From: Flavobacterium frigidarium DSM 17623
Lineage (GTDB): Bacteria; Bacteroidota; Bacteroidia; Flavobacteriales; Flavobacteriaceae
Reading direction: 5' to 3'
DNA: 64,000 nucleotides
Assembly: GCF_000425505.1 (NCBI RefSeq)
Contig: NZ_AUDO01000010.1
Coordinates: forward strand, 62,001 to 126,000
Shown here: piece after piece, positions 25,305-34,276 of the stretch
Position numbering within the stretch: the stretch's first letter is position 1
Layout of the letters: the number at the start of each line of letters is the position of its first letter
Made by a program: the position numbers and the translations under genes
Notes under the pieces: model-generated
Told to the model about the DNA's origin: nothing
The model's database searches: none
Seen by the model: only the letters and a program-made list of their open reading frames with translations

Positions 25305-26753
25305 TTACGCTTTTTTTTTGGGTGGGAATAATTTTTTAAATAATTTTTGGAAAGGGGATAGGATCACATCCATGTTGATCAATCCTATGTCATTTGTCGC
25401 TCTGTAAGTTAACAATACTGCCAGTGGCGTCAAAATCATCGACGACATCCAAGCACCTAGAAACGGAGTGATTCCGTTTTCTTGAGCCATTCTTTTACCA
25501 AAGGTGTTGATAAAGTGAAAGGATATAAAAATTAATACAGCAAAAATAATAGGAAGTCCAAGTCCTCCTTTTCTAATAATGGCACCAAGTGGAGCACCTA
25601 TAAAAAACATCATGATACAGGCATACGCAATGACAAATTTATCATAGAAAGCGAGTAGGTGATTGTTGATGTTTTTCTGTTTGTTCTCTAAGTTTACTTT
25701 GGTTGCATCAATAGAATAATTTGTACTTACCAAGTTGCTGCTGGCAATTTTTAGTATTTCAGATTGCTTTTCTTTCGAAAATTTAGATAGAATATCGTTA
25801 GGAATTTGTCTTGGTTTGTAAGAGGCTTTTGTGCTTAAAGGCGGTGTCGCTCTTTGGATTCCTGTGCGTAAATTAATGTTTTCAGAGTAAGAAACAATCT
25901 CTGTTTTATAGCTTGTATTTAAAGAATCGATGGTATATCTAAGTTCGTTCACGTCGAGCATAGTATTGGTGCTCGCGACATCTTTTTCATCTACATCGAC
26001 TTGATTTAACTTTGACAAGTCAATATTAATGGTGTATTTTTTGAAAGAACTTTTGGCAAAAGGGAGTTTTTGGCGGTCCTCATATTTTTTAGGAGTGATG
26101 TCCTCGTAGTAGTTTCCGTCGTTCAGTACTAGCTGTAAAATGCTAGAAGCCTCGCTACTAATTAATTCACCATTTACTGCTTTTATAACGGTTTTACTAC
26201 CGTCACCACCAGTTGCTTTTTTATGAATGGTAATACCTGATAGAAAATTTCCGTTCTCTCCAGATTTCTTATCTACTTTTATATTGTAAAGACCTACATC
26301 GCTAAACTGACCTTCGGCTATAGCCAAGGCTGGTTTTACTTGAGCGATATTTTTTCGAAAATTAATAAACTTAAATTCGGCATAAGGAATAACGTTGTTG
26401 GCAAATATAAAAGCAAGCACACTAAGCGCAAGAATCGATACTGTTAAGTAACGCATCGATCTTTGAAGCGAAATTCCTGAAGATTTCATAGCTGCAAATT
26501 CATAGTTTTCGGCAAGGTTACCAAAACTCATAATAGAAGCTAGCAATATAGACAACGGCAGCACCAATGGAATGATACGAGGCATCGAAAACATTAAAAA
26601 TTTAAGGACTAAAACGAAGTCCAAATCTTTTCCGGCTAGCTCAGCAATGAACAACCACACGGTTTGCAGTATGAATATAAAAAACAAGATTACAAATACC
26701 GTAGTAAATGTAATCAAGAATGTTTTTAATAAGTATTTGTCAAGAATTTTCAC
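25305..26753 (-). CDS. LptF/LptG family lipopolysaccharide export permease
   Basis: A 482-residue YjgP/YjgQ family protein. Three hydrophobic helices occur near residues 10-115, a periplasmic beta-jellyroll-like domain spans about 125-370, and three helices lie near the C-terminus, the standard LptF/G plan. It works with LptB and a partner permease to extract LPS from the inner membrane. The C-terminus ends in a run of Lys and Pro. Which of LptF or LptG it is cannot be decided alone. It is nine bases from the lolA stop and one from ribBA. Confidence 0.85.
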   Translation of the reverse strand: MKILDKYLLKTFLITFTTVFVILFFIFILQTVWLFIAELAGKDLDFVLVLKFLMFSMPRIIPLVLPLSILLASIMSFGNLAENYEFAAMKSSGISLQRSMRYLTVSILALSVLAFIFANNVIPYAEFKFINFRKNIAQVKPALAIAEGQFSDVGLYNIKVDKKSGENGNFLSGITIHKKATGGDGSKTVIKAVNGELISSEASSILQLVLNDGNYYEDITPKKYEDRQKLPFAKSSFKKYTINIDLSKLNQVDVDEKDVASTNTMLDVNELRYTIDSLNTSYKTEIVSYSENINLRTGIQRATPPLSTKASYKPRQIPNDILSKFSKEKQSEILKIASSNLVSTNYSIDATKVNLENKQKNINNHLLAFYDKFVIAYACIMMFFIGAPLGAIIRKGGLGLPIIFAVLIFISFHFINTFGKRMAQENGITPFLGAWMSSMILTPLAVLLTYRATNDIGLINMDVILSPFQKLFKKLFPPKKKA

Positions 26754-26761
26754 CTAATAAT

Positions 26762-27403
26762 TTAATCTAATTTATTGATGTAGTAATTTGGATATTTACT
26801 TTGCGCAAAGGTAAATTGATTTTTTGACAATGGCTGATTGGTTTTGAAAGAATTAACGGTTAAAGTCGTTTTTGTTCCTTTTTTCCCCATTTCGATCAAA
26901 TTATAGATGTGTTTTGTTTGCACATCGATTCCTAGCAAAATCTCTTTTCGTTGATCTTTTGGGTTGGTTGGAATCAATTTGATATACTGAATTTTTCTAC
27001 CTCTTACATCTTGAATAATATCCATGTAATACTTGTAGCCCTTGTTAAAGAAAGTCAACATCTTAGATGGCGTGATTGCGTTATCATCGTTCTCATTAAC
27101 ACTAGAAATTGTGATTTCCTCGTCTTCAGGAACAATCGTATAGTTCTTTTTACCATCGTATATTTTTGTAATTCCCATAAAGTTCAATACATATTGATTC
27201 CCTTTAAGAGTTACATTTCCTTTACTATCTTGATTGATATTTTCCCTAGAATTGTTTAATGAATATTTAAAATCAATTACAATATTATTATAGCTTTTTA
27301 CTTTAGTAGTCACTTGATCTAAAAGGGCTTTAGCTTTTTGATCTTGTGCTTGAACAGAAAAGCTAAAAAGGATAATAAATGCAATCTGAATTAATTTTTT
27401 CAT
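26762..27403 (-). CDS. LolA-like outer-membrane lipoprotein carrier
   Basis: A 213-residue periplasmic protein with a signal peptide (FSFSVQAQ, cut near residue 20) and a LolA-type beta fold, with the helical segment KAKALLDQVTTKVKSYNN and successive hydrophobic strands. LolA ferries lipoproteins from the LolCDE complex to the outer membrane; this family in Bacteroidetes is divergent in sequence. The position between ftsK and lptF, with spacing of four and eight bases, agrees with the conserved envelope operon of the group. Confidence 0.8.
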   Translation of the reverse strand: MKKLIQIAFIILFSFSVQAQDQKAKALLDQVTTKVKSYNNIVIDFKYSLNNSRENINQDSKGNVTLKGNQYVLNFMGITKIYDGKKNYTIVPEDEEITISSVNENDDNAITPSKMLTFFNKGYKYYMDIIQDVRGRKIQYIKLIPTNPKDQRKEILLGIDVQTKHIYNLIEMGKKGTKTTLTVNSFKTNQPLSKNQFTFAQSKYPNYYINKLD

Positions 27404-27407
27404 GGTC

Positions 27408-29876
27408 TTAATTATTTTGTTCGTTGTTAAAAAATTGATCGAGAGAGGTCAAATCAAGTATGTTTACAGATCGCGCTTTACTACCTTCAAACGGTCCTAC
27501 GATTCCAGCTTGCTCAAGTTGGTCAATTAAACGACCCGCTCTATTGTAACCTAATTTTAGCTTACGTTGCAATAAGGATGCTGAACCTTGTTGTGCGTTT
27601 ACGATAATCTCAGCCGCTTCTCTAAACAAAGTGTCTCTCTCGGAAATATCTACATCAAGATTGATGCCACTTTCCTCTCCAACGAATTCTGGTAATAAAT
27701 AAGCAGTTGCATATGCTTTTTGCGAACCAATAAAATCGGTAATTTTTTCAACCTCAGGTGTATCTATGAATGCACATTGTACACGCACGACATCATTTCC
27801 ATTGGTATACAACATATCTCCACGACCAATCAATTGATCTGCTCCTTGCGTGTCAAGAATAGTTCTCGAGTCAATTTTTGAGGTTACTCTAAATGCAATC
27901 CTCGCAGGGAAGTTGGCCTTGATCAAACCTGTAATTACATTCACCGATGGACGCTGTGTTGCAATAATCAAGTGAATACCAATCGCACGCGCTAATTGTG
28001 CTAAACGAGCAATAGGAACTTCCACTTCTTTTCCTGCTGTCATGATTAAGTCAGCAAACTCATCGACTACCAATATAATGTATGGTAAAAAACGGTGTCC
28101 ATTCTCTGGATTAAGTTTTCGAGCCTTAAATTTATCATTATACTCCTTAATATTACGCACCATCGCGTCTTTTAACAAGGAGTAACGGTTGTCCATTTCC
28201 ACACAAAGTGAATTTAGCGTGTTAACCACTTTTGCATTATCGGTGATAATCGCATCTTCCGTATCTGGAAGTTTGGCTAGATAATGTCTCTCAATTTTAT
28301 TAAATAAAGTAAGTTCTACTTTTTTAGGGTCAACCAAAACAAATTTTACTTCGGCTGGATGTTTTTTGTACAATAACGAAGTCAGTACGGCATTTAAACC
28401 AACAGATTTACCTTGACCTGTAGCTCCCGCCATTAATAGATGGGGCATTTTAGCCAAATCGACCACAAAGGTTTCATTCGAAATAGTTTTTCCAAGCGCG
28501 ATAGGTAATTCCATTTCTGCCTCTTGAAATTTGGCTGAGCCAATAACACTTTTCATCGAAACGATCGTTGGATTCTTATTTGGCACCTCGATACCAATCG
28601 TTCCTTTTCCTGGAATAGGAGCAATGATACGAATTCCCAAAGCTGAAAGCGATAATGCAATATCGTCTTCTAAATTTTTAATTTTCGAAATCCTAATTCC
28701 CGCCTCTGGTACGATTTCGTATAAAGTAACCGATGGACCAACAGTTGCTTTAATTTGGGCGATTTCGATTTTATAGTTGCGAAGTGTATCTACAATTCGG
28801 TTTTTGTTTTCTTCTAATTCTGCTTGATTAATTGTGATACCTCCTGTAGAGTACTCTTTTAATAGATCGATTGTAGGGTACTTATAATTAGATAAATCTA
28901 ATGTTGGATCGAATAATCCAAAGTCAGAAACCAACCTTGAAGCTAAATTCTCTTCAATGATAACTTCCTCCTCAGCAGTCTCAATTACGAAGCTATCTGT
29001 AGATTCTTCAGGAAGTGGAGGTGGTGTATTGTGATCCAAAGACATTGCTTGAGATGGCGCAGTTGGCTCTCTTTTGATCTCTGAAGAGTGCGAAATAGTT
29101 GGTTTTAAAGATTCTTTGTTTATTTCGAATTGAGAAGGTTTTTGTTTGACAACTTCTTCTTTTGCAGGGACAAAACCATCTGATTCTTCTACAGCAAATT
29201 CCTCCAGATTGTAAGCTGCATCTGTAGATGTAGTAGTAGATTTAATACTTGAGAGATCACTTTTAAAATCCCTTTTGGTGCTTTCAAAAAGAGATTGTAT
29301 TTTTTCTGGAGATACTTTCAATTTGAAAATAATGTACACAATTACTCCGAAAAACAACAAGAGCAATGTTCCTGTTTTCCCTACATAATCTTGCAAAAAT
29401 AAATTAAGTTCAAAACCTACAATTCCCCCTAATTCTGGTATTGAGGTAGCAAAAAATCCTAAAAGAACTGACAAGATAATCATGATATACAAGTCCCAAA
29501 ACCATGTTGCTTTTAGTTTTCTAACAGGTAAGCTTACTACTAGATAAATCCCAGTGAGTAAAAACAAACGTACAAAAACAAAAGAAGCCAAGCCAAAACC
29601 GTTGTATACAAATAGATTGGCTAGATAGGCGCCAAATTTACCGGACCAATTTTGAACTTCTTCGCTGCGATCAGTAAAAGCAGCCGCTGCGCTTTGATCT
29701 TGTTGACCGTGAATAAAGAAAGAAATAAACGCAACTAGCAACACGATAGCAAACAAAATTAATAGTGCACCTAACACTATTTTATGTTGTTTTGTTATTG
29801 TTTTTTTGGCAGTGGTACCAGTTGTTTTGGTATTGTTTTTTTTATCTGTAGGGGCTGTTTTTGTCTTTTTTGCCAT
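27408..29876 (-). CDS. ftsK: DNA translocase FtsK
   Basis: An 822-residue FtsK/SpoIIIE protein. A Lys/Thr-rich N-terminus leads to four membrane helices within about 30-190, then an acidic/Pro linker (200-330) and the motor domain with Walker A AGATGQGKS near residue 480 and VDEFADL as Walker B. The C-terminal gamma domain (ASLLQRKLKLGYNRAGRLIDQLE to the end) is a winged helix that reads orienting DNA motifs. It pumps chromosome ends through the division septum and activates XerCD recombination. It begins 18 bases after dgkA. Confidence 0.93.
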   Translation of the reverse strand: MAKKTKTAPTDKKNNTKTTGTTAKKTITKQHKIVLGALLILFAIVLLVAFISFFIHGQQDQSAAAAFTDRSEEVQNWSGKFGAYLANLFVYNGFGLASFVFVRLFLLTGIYLVVSLPVRKLKATWFWDLYIMIILSVLLGFFATSIPELGGIVGFELNLFLQDYVGKTGTLLLLFFGVIVYIIFKLKVSPEKIQSLFESTKRDFKSDLSSIKSTTTSTDAAYNLEEFAVEESDGFVPAKEEVVKQKPSQFEINKESLKPTISHSSEIKREPTAPSQAMSLDHNTPPPLPEESTDSFVIETAEEEVIIEENLASRLVSDFGLFDPTLDLSNYKYPTIDLLKEYSTGGITINQAELEENKNRIVDTLRNYKIEIAQIKATVGPSVTLYEIVPEAGIRISKIKNLEDDIALSLSALGIRIIAPIPGKGTIGIEVPNKNPTIVSMKSVIGSAKFQEAEMELPIALGKTISNETFVVDLAKMPHLLMAGATGQGKSVGLNAVLTSLLYKKHPAEVKFVLVDPKKVELTLFNKIERHYLAKLPDTEDAIITDNAKVVNTLNSLCVEMDNRYSLLKDAMVRNIKEYNDKFKARKLNPENGHRFLPYIILVVDEFADLIMTAGKEVEVPIARLAQLARAIGIHLIIATQRPSVNVITGLIKANFPARIAFRVTSKIDSRTILDTQGADQLIGRGDMLYTNGNDVVRVQCAFIDTPEVEKITDFIGSQKAYATAYLLPEFVGEESGINLDVDISERDTLFREAAEIIVNAQQGSASLLQRKLKLGYNRAGRLIDQLEQAGIVGPFEGSKARSVNILDLTSLDQFFNNEQNN

Positions 29877-29894
29877 TATGGAGTGTACTTTTGC

Positions 29895-30269
29895 CTATAC
29901 TATTTTTGGCATGTAAATTATTAAACCGATGATTATTGCCGTAATAGCTGCAAAGAAAACAGCACCGGCAGCAATATCTTTTATAAAACCTATTCTTTCA
30001 TGGTAATCTGGGTGGATAAAATCGGCTATTTTCTCAATAGCAGTGTTCAATCCTTCGACACTCATTACAAGACCTATTGCTAATGTTTGAAAAAGCCATT
30101 CGGTTGCTGTAATTTGGAAAAAAATCCCTGCGAGTACCATTATAATTCCTAGGGAGAATTGTACCATCACACTGTGTTCTGTTGTAATTAGTTTGATGGC
30201 ACCTTTTATTGCGTAATTAACGCTTTTTAATCTCCCGGTAAAAAAAGTATTGTCTTTTTTAAATTCCAT
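29895..30269 (-). CDS. dgkA: Diacylglycerol/undecaprenol kinase family protein
   Basis: A 124-residue membrane protein with three helices and the family motif EGLNTAIEKIADF near 75-87, containing the catalytic Glu and Asn. It phosphorylates diacylglycerol or undecaprenol, and the Gram-positive-like version of the motif makes undecaprenol a reasonable alternative. It lies 12 bases from tpx and 18 bases from ftsK, in the conserved operon. Confidence 0.85.
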   Translation of the reverse strand: MEFKKDNTFFTGRLKSVNYAIKGAIKLITTEHSVMVQFSLGIIMVLAGIFFQITATEWLFQTLAIGLVMSVEGLNTAIEKIADFIHPDYHERIGFIKDIAAGAVFFAAITAIIIGLIIYMPKIV

Positions 30270-30281
30270 TAAATTGAAATA

Positions 30282-30779
30282 TTAAAGTACTGCTAGAGCT
30301 GCCTCGTAATTTGGTTCATCAGCAATTTCGCCAACTTGCTCTGTGTACAATACAATTCCGTTTTCATCTGTAACGATCAAAACTCTAGAGTGTAATCCTG
30401 CAAGAGGGCCGTCTAAAATCTCTAATCCATTAGATTTACCAAAGTCACCTGTTTTAAAATCAGATAAATTGATCACATCTTCTAATCCTTCAGCACCACA
30501 AAAACGTTTTTGAGCAAATGGTAAATCTCTTGAAATACATAGTACAACCGTGTTGCTTAAATTAGCGGCAGATTGATTGAATTTTCTAACTGAAGCAGCG
30601 CAAGTTCCTGTATCAACACTTGGAAAAATATTGTAAATAACTTTTTTACCAGCAAAATCACTTAATGACGCTACAGATAAATCATTTTGTACTAGTTTGT
30701 AATCAGCTAGTTTTGATCCCACTTTTGGTAACTCTCCTGATGTATTTATCGGATTTCCTCCTAATGTAATTGATGCCAT
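30282..30779 (-). CDS. tpx: Thiol peroxidase Tpx
   Basis: A 165-residue peroxiredoxin of the Tpx subfamily. The peroxidatic cysteine lies in FPSVDTGTCAASVRKF and the resolving cysteine in the RFCGAEGLE block, the normal Tpx pair. It reduces hydroperoxides using thioredoxin in the cytoplasm or periplasm; no signal peptide is present here. It is the first gene of the tpx-dgkA-ftsK-lolA-lptF-ribBA run and is preceded by a clear TACTTTTG motif. Confidence 0.93.
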   Translation of the reverse strand: MASITLGGNPINTSGELPKVGSKLADYKLVQNDLSVASLSDFAGKKVIYNIFPSVDTGTCAASVRKFNQSAANLSNTVVLCISRDLPFAQKRFCGAEGLEDVINLSDFKTGDFGKSNGLEILDGPLAGLHSRVLIVTDENGIVLYTEQVGEIADEPNYEAALAVL

Positions 30780-30802
30780 TTTTTTTGCTTTTTGTTAAGG
30801 TT

Positions 30803-30810
30803 CAAAAGTA
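30803..30810 (-). promoter_or_regulatory. Bacteroidetes -7 motif before tpx
   Basis: The minus strand reads TACTTTTG, matching TAnnTTTG, 23 bases before the ATG; this would give a very short leader and start the long tpx-ribBA transcript. Confidence 0.55.
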
Positions 30811-30900
30811 TGAAATTTATTTAAGATTTAAGTTTTAACGCTTAAGTTTTATAATCTATTGTAAGCGACTGTAGTTTGCTTATGAAATGCTATAAAACAA

Positions 30901-30929
30901 AAAAACGCACCTAAAATAAGTACGTTTTT
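30901..30929 (-). terminator. Terminator after the DUF6952 gene
   Basis: On the minus strand AAAAACGTAC pairs with GTGCGTTTTT around a nine-base loop (one G-U pair) and a T run follows. It separates the peroxiredoxin/thioredoxin group from tpx. Confidence 0.65.
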
Positions 30930-30955
30930 CATAGTCAAAATGTGATTGCCAACAA

Positions 30956-31213
30956 TTATTTGTCGATTGATCCCATTACTCTTTTCATAAAAGTATTAAG
31001 AGCTTCCTTTTTATCAGTACCGCTCTTTACCATTTTATGCACTTCAATAGCACCATACATATTCGAAATTAGTTCTCCTATAACATCTAACTCTTCGTCT
31101 TTCAATGAAGGAATTTCAGTCATTGCTTCCAGAACGTCAATAGTTTCTATGATATAATCTTGATCGTTATCTTCTATAAATTGGGTAAGATGCTTTATTA
31201 CAGGTAATTTCAT
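30956..31213 (-). CDS. DUF6952-like small protein next to thioredoxin genes
   Basis: An 85-residue, fully helical, cysteine-free protein: KLPVIKHLTQFIEDNDQDY at the start, then a charged helix to a lysine-rich end. It matches my recollection of DUF6952, a family found next to thioredoxin and peroxiredoxin genes in Bacteroidetes. No catalytic site is visible and no localisation signal is present, so it is probably a cytoplasmic partner or regulator. It follows the thioredoxin gene by 80 bases and has its own terminator. Confidence 0.6.
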   Translation of the reverse strand: MKLPVIKHLTQFIEDNDQDYIIETIDVLEAMTEIPSLKDEELDVIGELISNMYGAIEVHKMVKSGTDKKEALNTFMKRVMGSIDK

Positions 31214-31293
31214 TTTTTGATGTTTATTCGGTTATTCGTTGATTTGTTTATTCGTTAGGTCAGACGTTTTTTAACGATTAACCAATTCAACTT

Positions 31294-31602
31294 TTAAACA
31301 ATTTCGTTCACTAATTCAATTAGTACTTCTTGTTTGTTAGTTTGTGTTTCGTTTACTAATTTTCCATCTACAAAAGTGGCGAAAGTTGGTAAATTGCTAA
31401 CATTTGCTAGTTTTCTTGATTCAGGAGAATTTTCAGCATCAACAAGCACGAAAGTTACTGCTTCGTTTTCTGTTGCTAATTTCTTGAATTTTGGTTTCAT
31501 GATTCGGCAGTTCCCACACCATGAAGCAGAATATTGCACAACAACTTTGTTGTTTTGACTTACGATATCCGCTAATGTATCTTCGGTTAAATCTATTAAC
31601 AT
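31294..31602 (-). CDS. Thioredoxin-family protein, CGNC active site
   Basis: A 102-residue single-domain thioredoxin. The active site is WCGNC in SASWCGNCRIMKPKF rather than the classical CGPC, and the cis-Pro block is SNLPTFATF. It has no signal peptide. CGNC implies a somewhat different redox potential from Trx1. It lies between a 2-Cys peroxiredoxin and the DUF6952 gene on the same strand, and reducing that peroxiredoxin is the obvious role by context. Confidence 0.85.
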   Translation of the reverse strand: MLIDLTEDTLADIVSQNNKVVVQYSASWCGNCRIMKPKFKKLATENEAVTFVLVDAENSPESRKLANVSNLPTFATFVDGKLVNETQTNKQEVLIELVNEIV

Positions 31603-31619
31603 ATGTTTTTATTTAGTTG

Positions 31620-31627
31620 CAAAGTTA
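31620..31627 (-). promoter_or_regulatory. Bacteroidetes -7 motif before thioredoxin gene
   Basis: The minus strand reads TAACTTTG (TAnnTTTG) 18 bases upstream of the ATG, so the thioredoxin may be transcribed separately from the peroxiredoxin. Confidence 0.45.
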
Positions 31628-31679
31628 CTTAGAAGCAAAGTTGCAAAGGTTTTTTATTGATTATCAATATTGAAAAAGT

Positions 31680-31748
31680 ACAAAGTCTCAAAGTTTTAAA
31701 AACTTTGTAACTCGGCTACTCAATAGCTTTGTCGCTTTGAGACTTTGT
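31680..31748. repeat. Inverted repeat with 14-bp perfect arms
   Basis: ACAAAGTCTCAAAG (31680-31693) and its exact complement (31735-31748) flank a 41-base interior that itself holds AAGTTTTTAAAACTT-like symmetry. It lies between the peroxiredoxin stop and the thioredoxin gene and could act as a terminator-like barrier or be one of the AAAG-rich dispersed intergenic repeats of Flavobacterium. Confidence 0.7.
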
Positions 31749-31764
31749 AACTCTTAAAAATAAT

Positions 31765-32403
31765 TTAGTTTGCGCTTAAATAGTCAGCAGTACTTTTTCT
31801 GTCAGCACTCATTGCTTCTTTACCAGCTTCCCAGTTTGCAGGACAAACTTCACCTTTTTCTTGTACGTGAGTGTAAGCATCAACCATACGCAAGTATTCA
31901 TTTACGTTACGACCTAATGGCATATCATTTACACTTTCGTGGAAGATTTTTCCAGTTTCATCAATAAGGTAAGTAGCTCTAAAAGTTACATTAGATCCTT
32001 CGATAATTACTGAATCAGTTTCTTCACTGTACTCAGTTGAGTCAATGTCAAGAATACCTAAAATGTTAGATAAGTTTCTGTTAGTGTCTGCAAGGATTGG
32101 GTAAGTAACACCTTCGATTCCACCGTTGTTTTTTGGTGTGTTTAACCAAGCAAAATGTACTTCGTTAGTATCACAAGAAGCACCAATCACGATAGTATTT
32201 CTTTCTTCGAATTCAGGTAATGCAGCTTGAAAAGCGTGTAATTCAGTCGGACAAACAAAAGTAAAATCTTTTGGGTACCAAAACAATAGTACTTTCTTGT
32301 TGTTGTTTACTGCTTCATCAAAGATGTTGATTTTTAAGTTATCACCCATTTCTGACATAGCGTCTACTGCAATACTCGGGAATTTTTTTCCTACTAATGA
32401 CAT
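31765..32403 (-). CDS. 2-Cys peroxiredoxin (AhpC-like)
   Basis: A 212-residue AhpC/TSA peroxiredoxin. The peroxidatic cysteine is in FTFVCPTEL and the resolving cysteine in GEVCPANW near the C-terminus, so it is a typical 2-Cys enzyme. It reduces hydrogen peroxide, organic peroxides and possibly peroxynitrite in the cytoplasm with reducing power from the adjacent thioredoxin. No AhpF gene is nearby. A good TACTTTTG motif lies upstream. Confidence 0.92.
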   Translation of the reverse strand: MSLVGKKFPSIAVDAMSEMGDNLKINIFDEAVNNNKKVLLFWYPKDFTFVCPTELHAFQAALPEFEERNTIVIGASCDTNEVHFAWLNTPKNNGGIEGVTYPILADTNRNLSNILGILDIDSTEYSEETDSVIIEGSNVTFRATYLIDETGKIFHESVNDMPLGRNVNEYLRMVDAYTHVQEKGEVCPANWEAGKEAMSADRKSTADYLSAN

Positions 32404-32438
32404 AATATTATATTTTATATTAATTATTTTTGATGATG

Positions 32439-32446
32439 CAAAAGTA
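32439..32446 (-). promoter_or_regulatory. Bacteroidetes -7 motif before peroxiredoxin gene
   Basis: The minus strand reads TACTTTTG followed by CATC, a full TAnnTTTG match 36 bases before the ATG. No OxyR-type dyad was assigned. Confidence 0.5.
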
Positions 32447-32586
32447 AATAATAAAGCTAGTTTTTTGAATAACTAACGATTATATAAATTTATGTATTAA
32501 TAGTTTTTGGCTATTTCGCAACTGTTTTTAAATGTAAGTTAATCGCTATCAAAAAGTTAGCTCTTTTACTGCGTATTTTAAATATA

Positions 32587-34044
32587 TTATTTTTTATTGG
32601 CTGTAGCCAATTGTCTAATTTTAATATTAAAAGCGGCAAATATCAATGTCATAAACGGACTCAAAATATTAAAGAATGCATATGGTAGATAATCAAAGGT
32701 AGATACTCCTAAAGTACCAGATTGATAAGCTCCACAAGTGTTCCAAGGAATTAATACAGAGGTAACAGTTCCAGAATCTTCTAAGGTTCTACTTAAATTT
32801 TCTGGTGCCAATCCTTTTTCTTCATATGCTTTTGCAAACATTTTTCCTGGGACAACAATAGCTAGATACTGATCAGAAGCAGTAATGTTTAAAGCCAAAC
32901 AGCTTCCTACAGTTGAGGCAAACAAACCAAAGGTCGTATGTGCTAATTTTAATAATGTTTGACTAATTCGCGAAAGCGCTCCAATAGCGTCCATAACACC
33001 TCCAAAAACCATCGCACAAATAATTAACCAAATAGTCCCTAACATTTTTTGCATTCCACCCGAAGTAAATAAATCGGCTAAAGTGCTGTTATTTGTGGGT
33101 ACGACTACTTTTCCTATTATCGAATCCATCACCGATTTATAAGCCGACTCGAATGTCATCACATCAACACCAGCAATTTGGTTCAAAATATGAGGTTGAA
33201 AAATGATAGCAAACACTGCTGCTAATAGTGTTCCTGCTAAGAGCGCAATAAGTGGTTCTGTTTTTTTAACGATTAAACCAATGACGATTGCAGGCACAAG
33301 AAACAACCAAGCAGATACATTAAAAGAAGCTTCGATATCTGATAGTAAAGTGCCAATATTTACGTCTCCCTTGATATCAACGGAAAGTCCTAATACGATG
33401 AACAAAATTAAAGTGATGATGTAAGTTGGTATTGTTGTCAAAGTCATGTATCTAATGTGCGTGAACAAATCTGTTCCTGCCATTGCTGGCGCTAAGTTCG
33501 TTGTATCTGACATTGGCGATAACTTATCTCCAAAATAGGCTCCAGAAATCACTGCTCCGGCCACCATTCCTAAATCAAAACCTAGTGCGCCACCTACACC
33601 TATTAATGCAATACCCACAGTTGCACTTGTCGTCCAAGAGCTTCCTGTTGCAATCGAAATAATCGAACAAATAATTAACGTAGCGGGTAAAAATATCGCC
33701 GGACTTAATATTTGGAGTCCGTAATAAATCATCGAAGGAATAATACCGCTTACTAACCAGGTTCCTGCTAGTGCACCTACCATTAATAAGATAAGGATAG
33801 CACCCACTGTAGCTCTAATATTTTCGGCTACTTCATCCATCATTTTTTGATAGGTCACCTTATTTAAAAAACCAACAATTGCAGCAACCGCAGCACCTAA
33901 AATTAAAACAAACTGATTACTTCCACTTAAAGCGTCGTCACCATAAACAGATACATTGTATCCTAACATTATAATTAAAGCTATAACCGGAATCAAAGCT
34001 TCTGTAATCGATAATTCTTTGTTTTTATTTATTTTTATGTCCAT
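32587..34044 (-). CDS. nhaC: Na+/H+ antiporter NhaC
   Basis: A 485-residue, strongly hydrophobic antiporter with about 12 membrane helices. The TGSSWTTSATVGIALIGVG block and the charged motif GDKLSPMSDTTNLAP are hallmarks of the NhaC family, which exchanges sodium for protons and contributes to salt and pH control. No N-terminal signal peptide beyond the first helix is needed. The gene appears monocistronic, with 230 bases to the next gene downstream of transcription start. Confidence 0.88.
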   Translation of the reverse strand: MDIKINKNKELSITEALIPVIALIIMLGYNVSVYGDDALSGSNQFVLILGAAVAAIVGFLNKVTYQKMMDEVAENIRATVGAILILLMVGALAGTWLVSGIIPSMIYYGLQILSPAIFLPATLIICSIISIATGSSWTTSATVGIALIGVGGALGFDLGMVAGAVISGAYFGDKLSPMSDTTNLAPAMAGTDLFTHIRYMTLTTIPTYIITLILFIVLGLSVDIKGDVNIGTLLSDIEASFNVSAWLFLVPAIVIGLIVKKTEPLIALLAGTLLAAVFAIIFQPHILNQIAGVDVMTFESAYKSVMDSIIGKVVVPTNNSTLADLFTSGGMQKMLGTIWLIICAMVFGGVMDAIGALSRISQTLLKLAHTTFGLFASTVGSCLALNITASDQYLAIVVPGKMFAKAYEEKGLAPENLSRTLEDSGTVTSVLIPWNTCGAYQSGTLGVSTFDYLPYAFFNILSPFMTLIFAAFNIKIRQLATANKK

Positions 34045-34276
34045 GCGATATCGTTTGAGATTGCAATATAGATAAAAAACTAGCTATAAGCCTAAAAATT
34101 TAGTTCACTTAGAAGTAAATCTATTCCCCAGCTAACAGTGCTGTTCACACGCCTTTTTTTTAATTTGTAATTGCTTAGTACTTGATTCTTAGTTAAATTA
34201 TCGCTGAAAATTTAATAGGAACAACCAACTATCATCTGACGAAAAAACGAATTAAAATAACATATAAAGCTTAAAA

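Noticed and set aside
25304..25350. FMN riboswitch before ribBA
   Set aside because: The gene begins one base after lptF inside an operon and no RFN-like structure is present.
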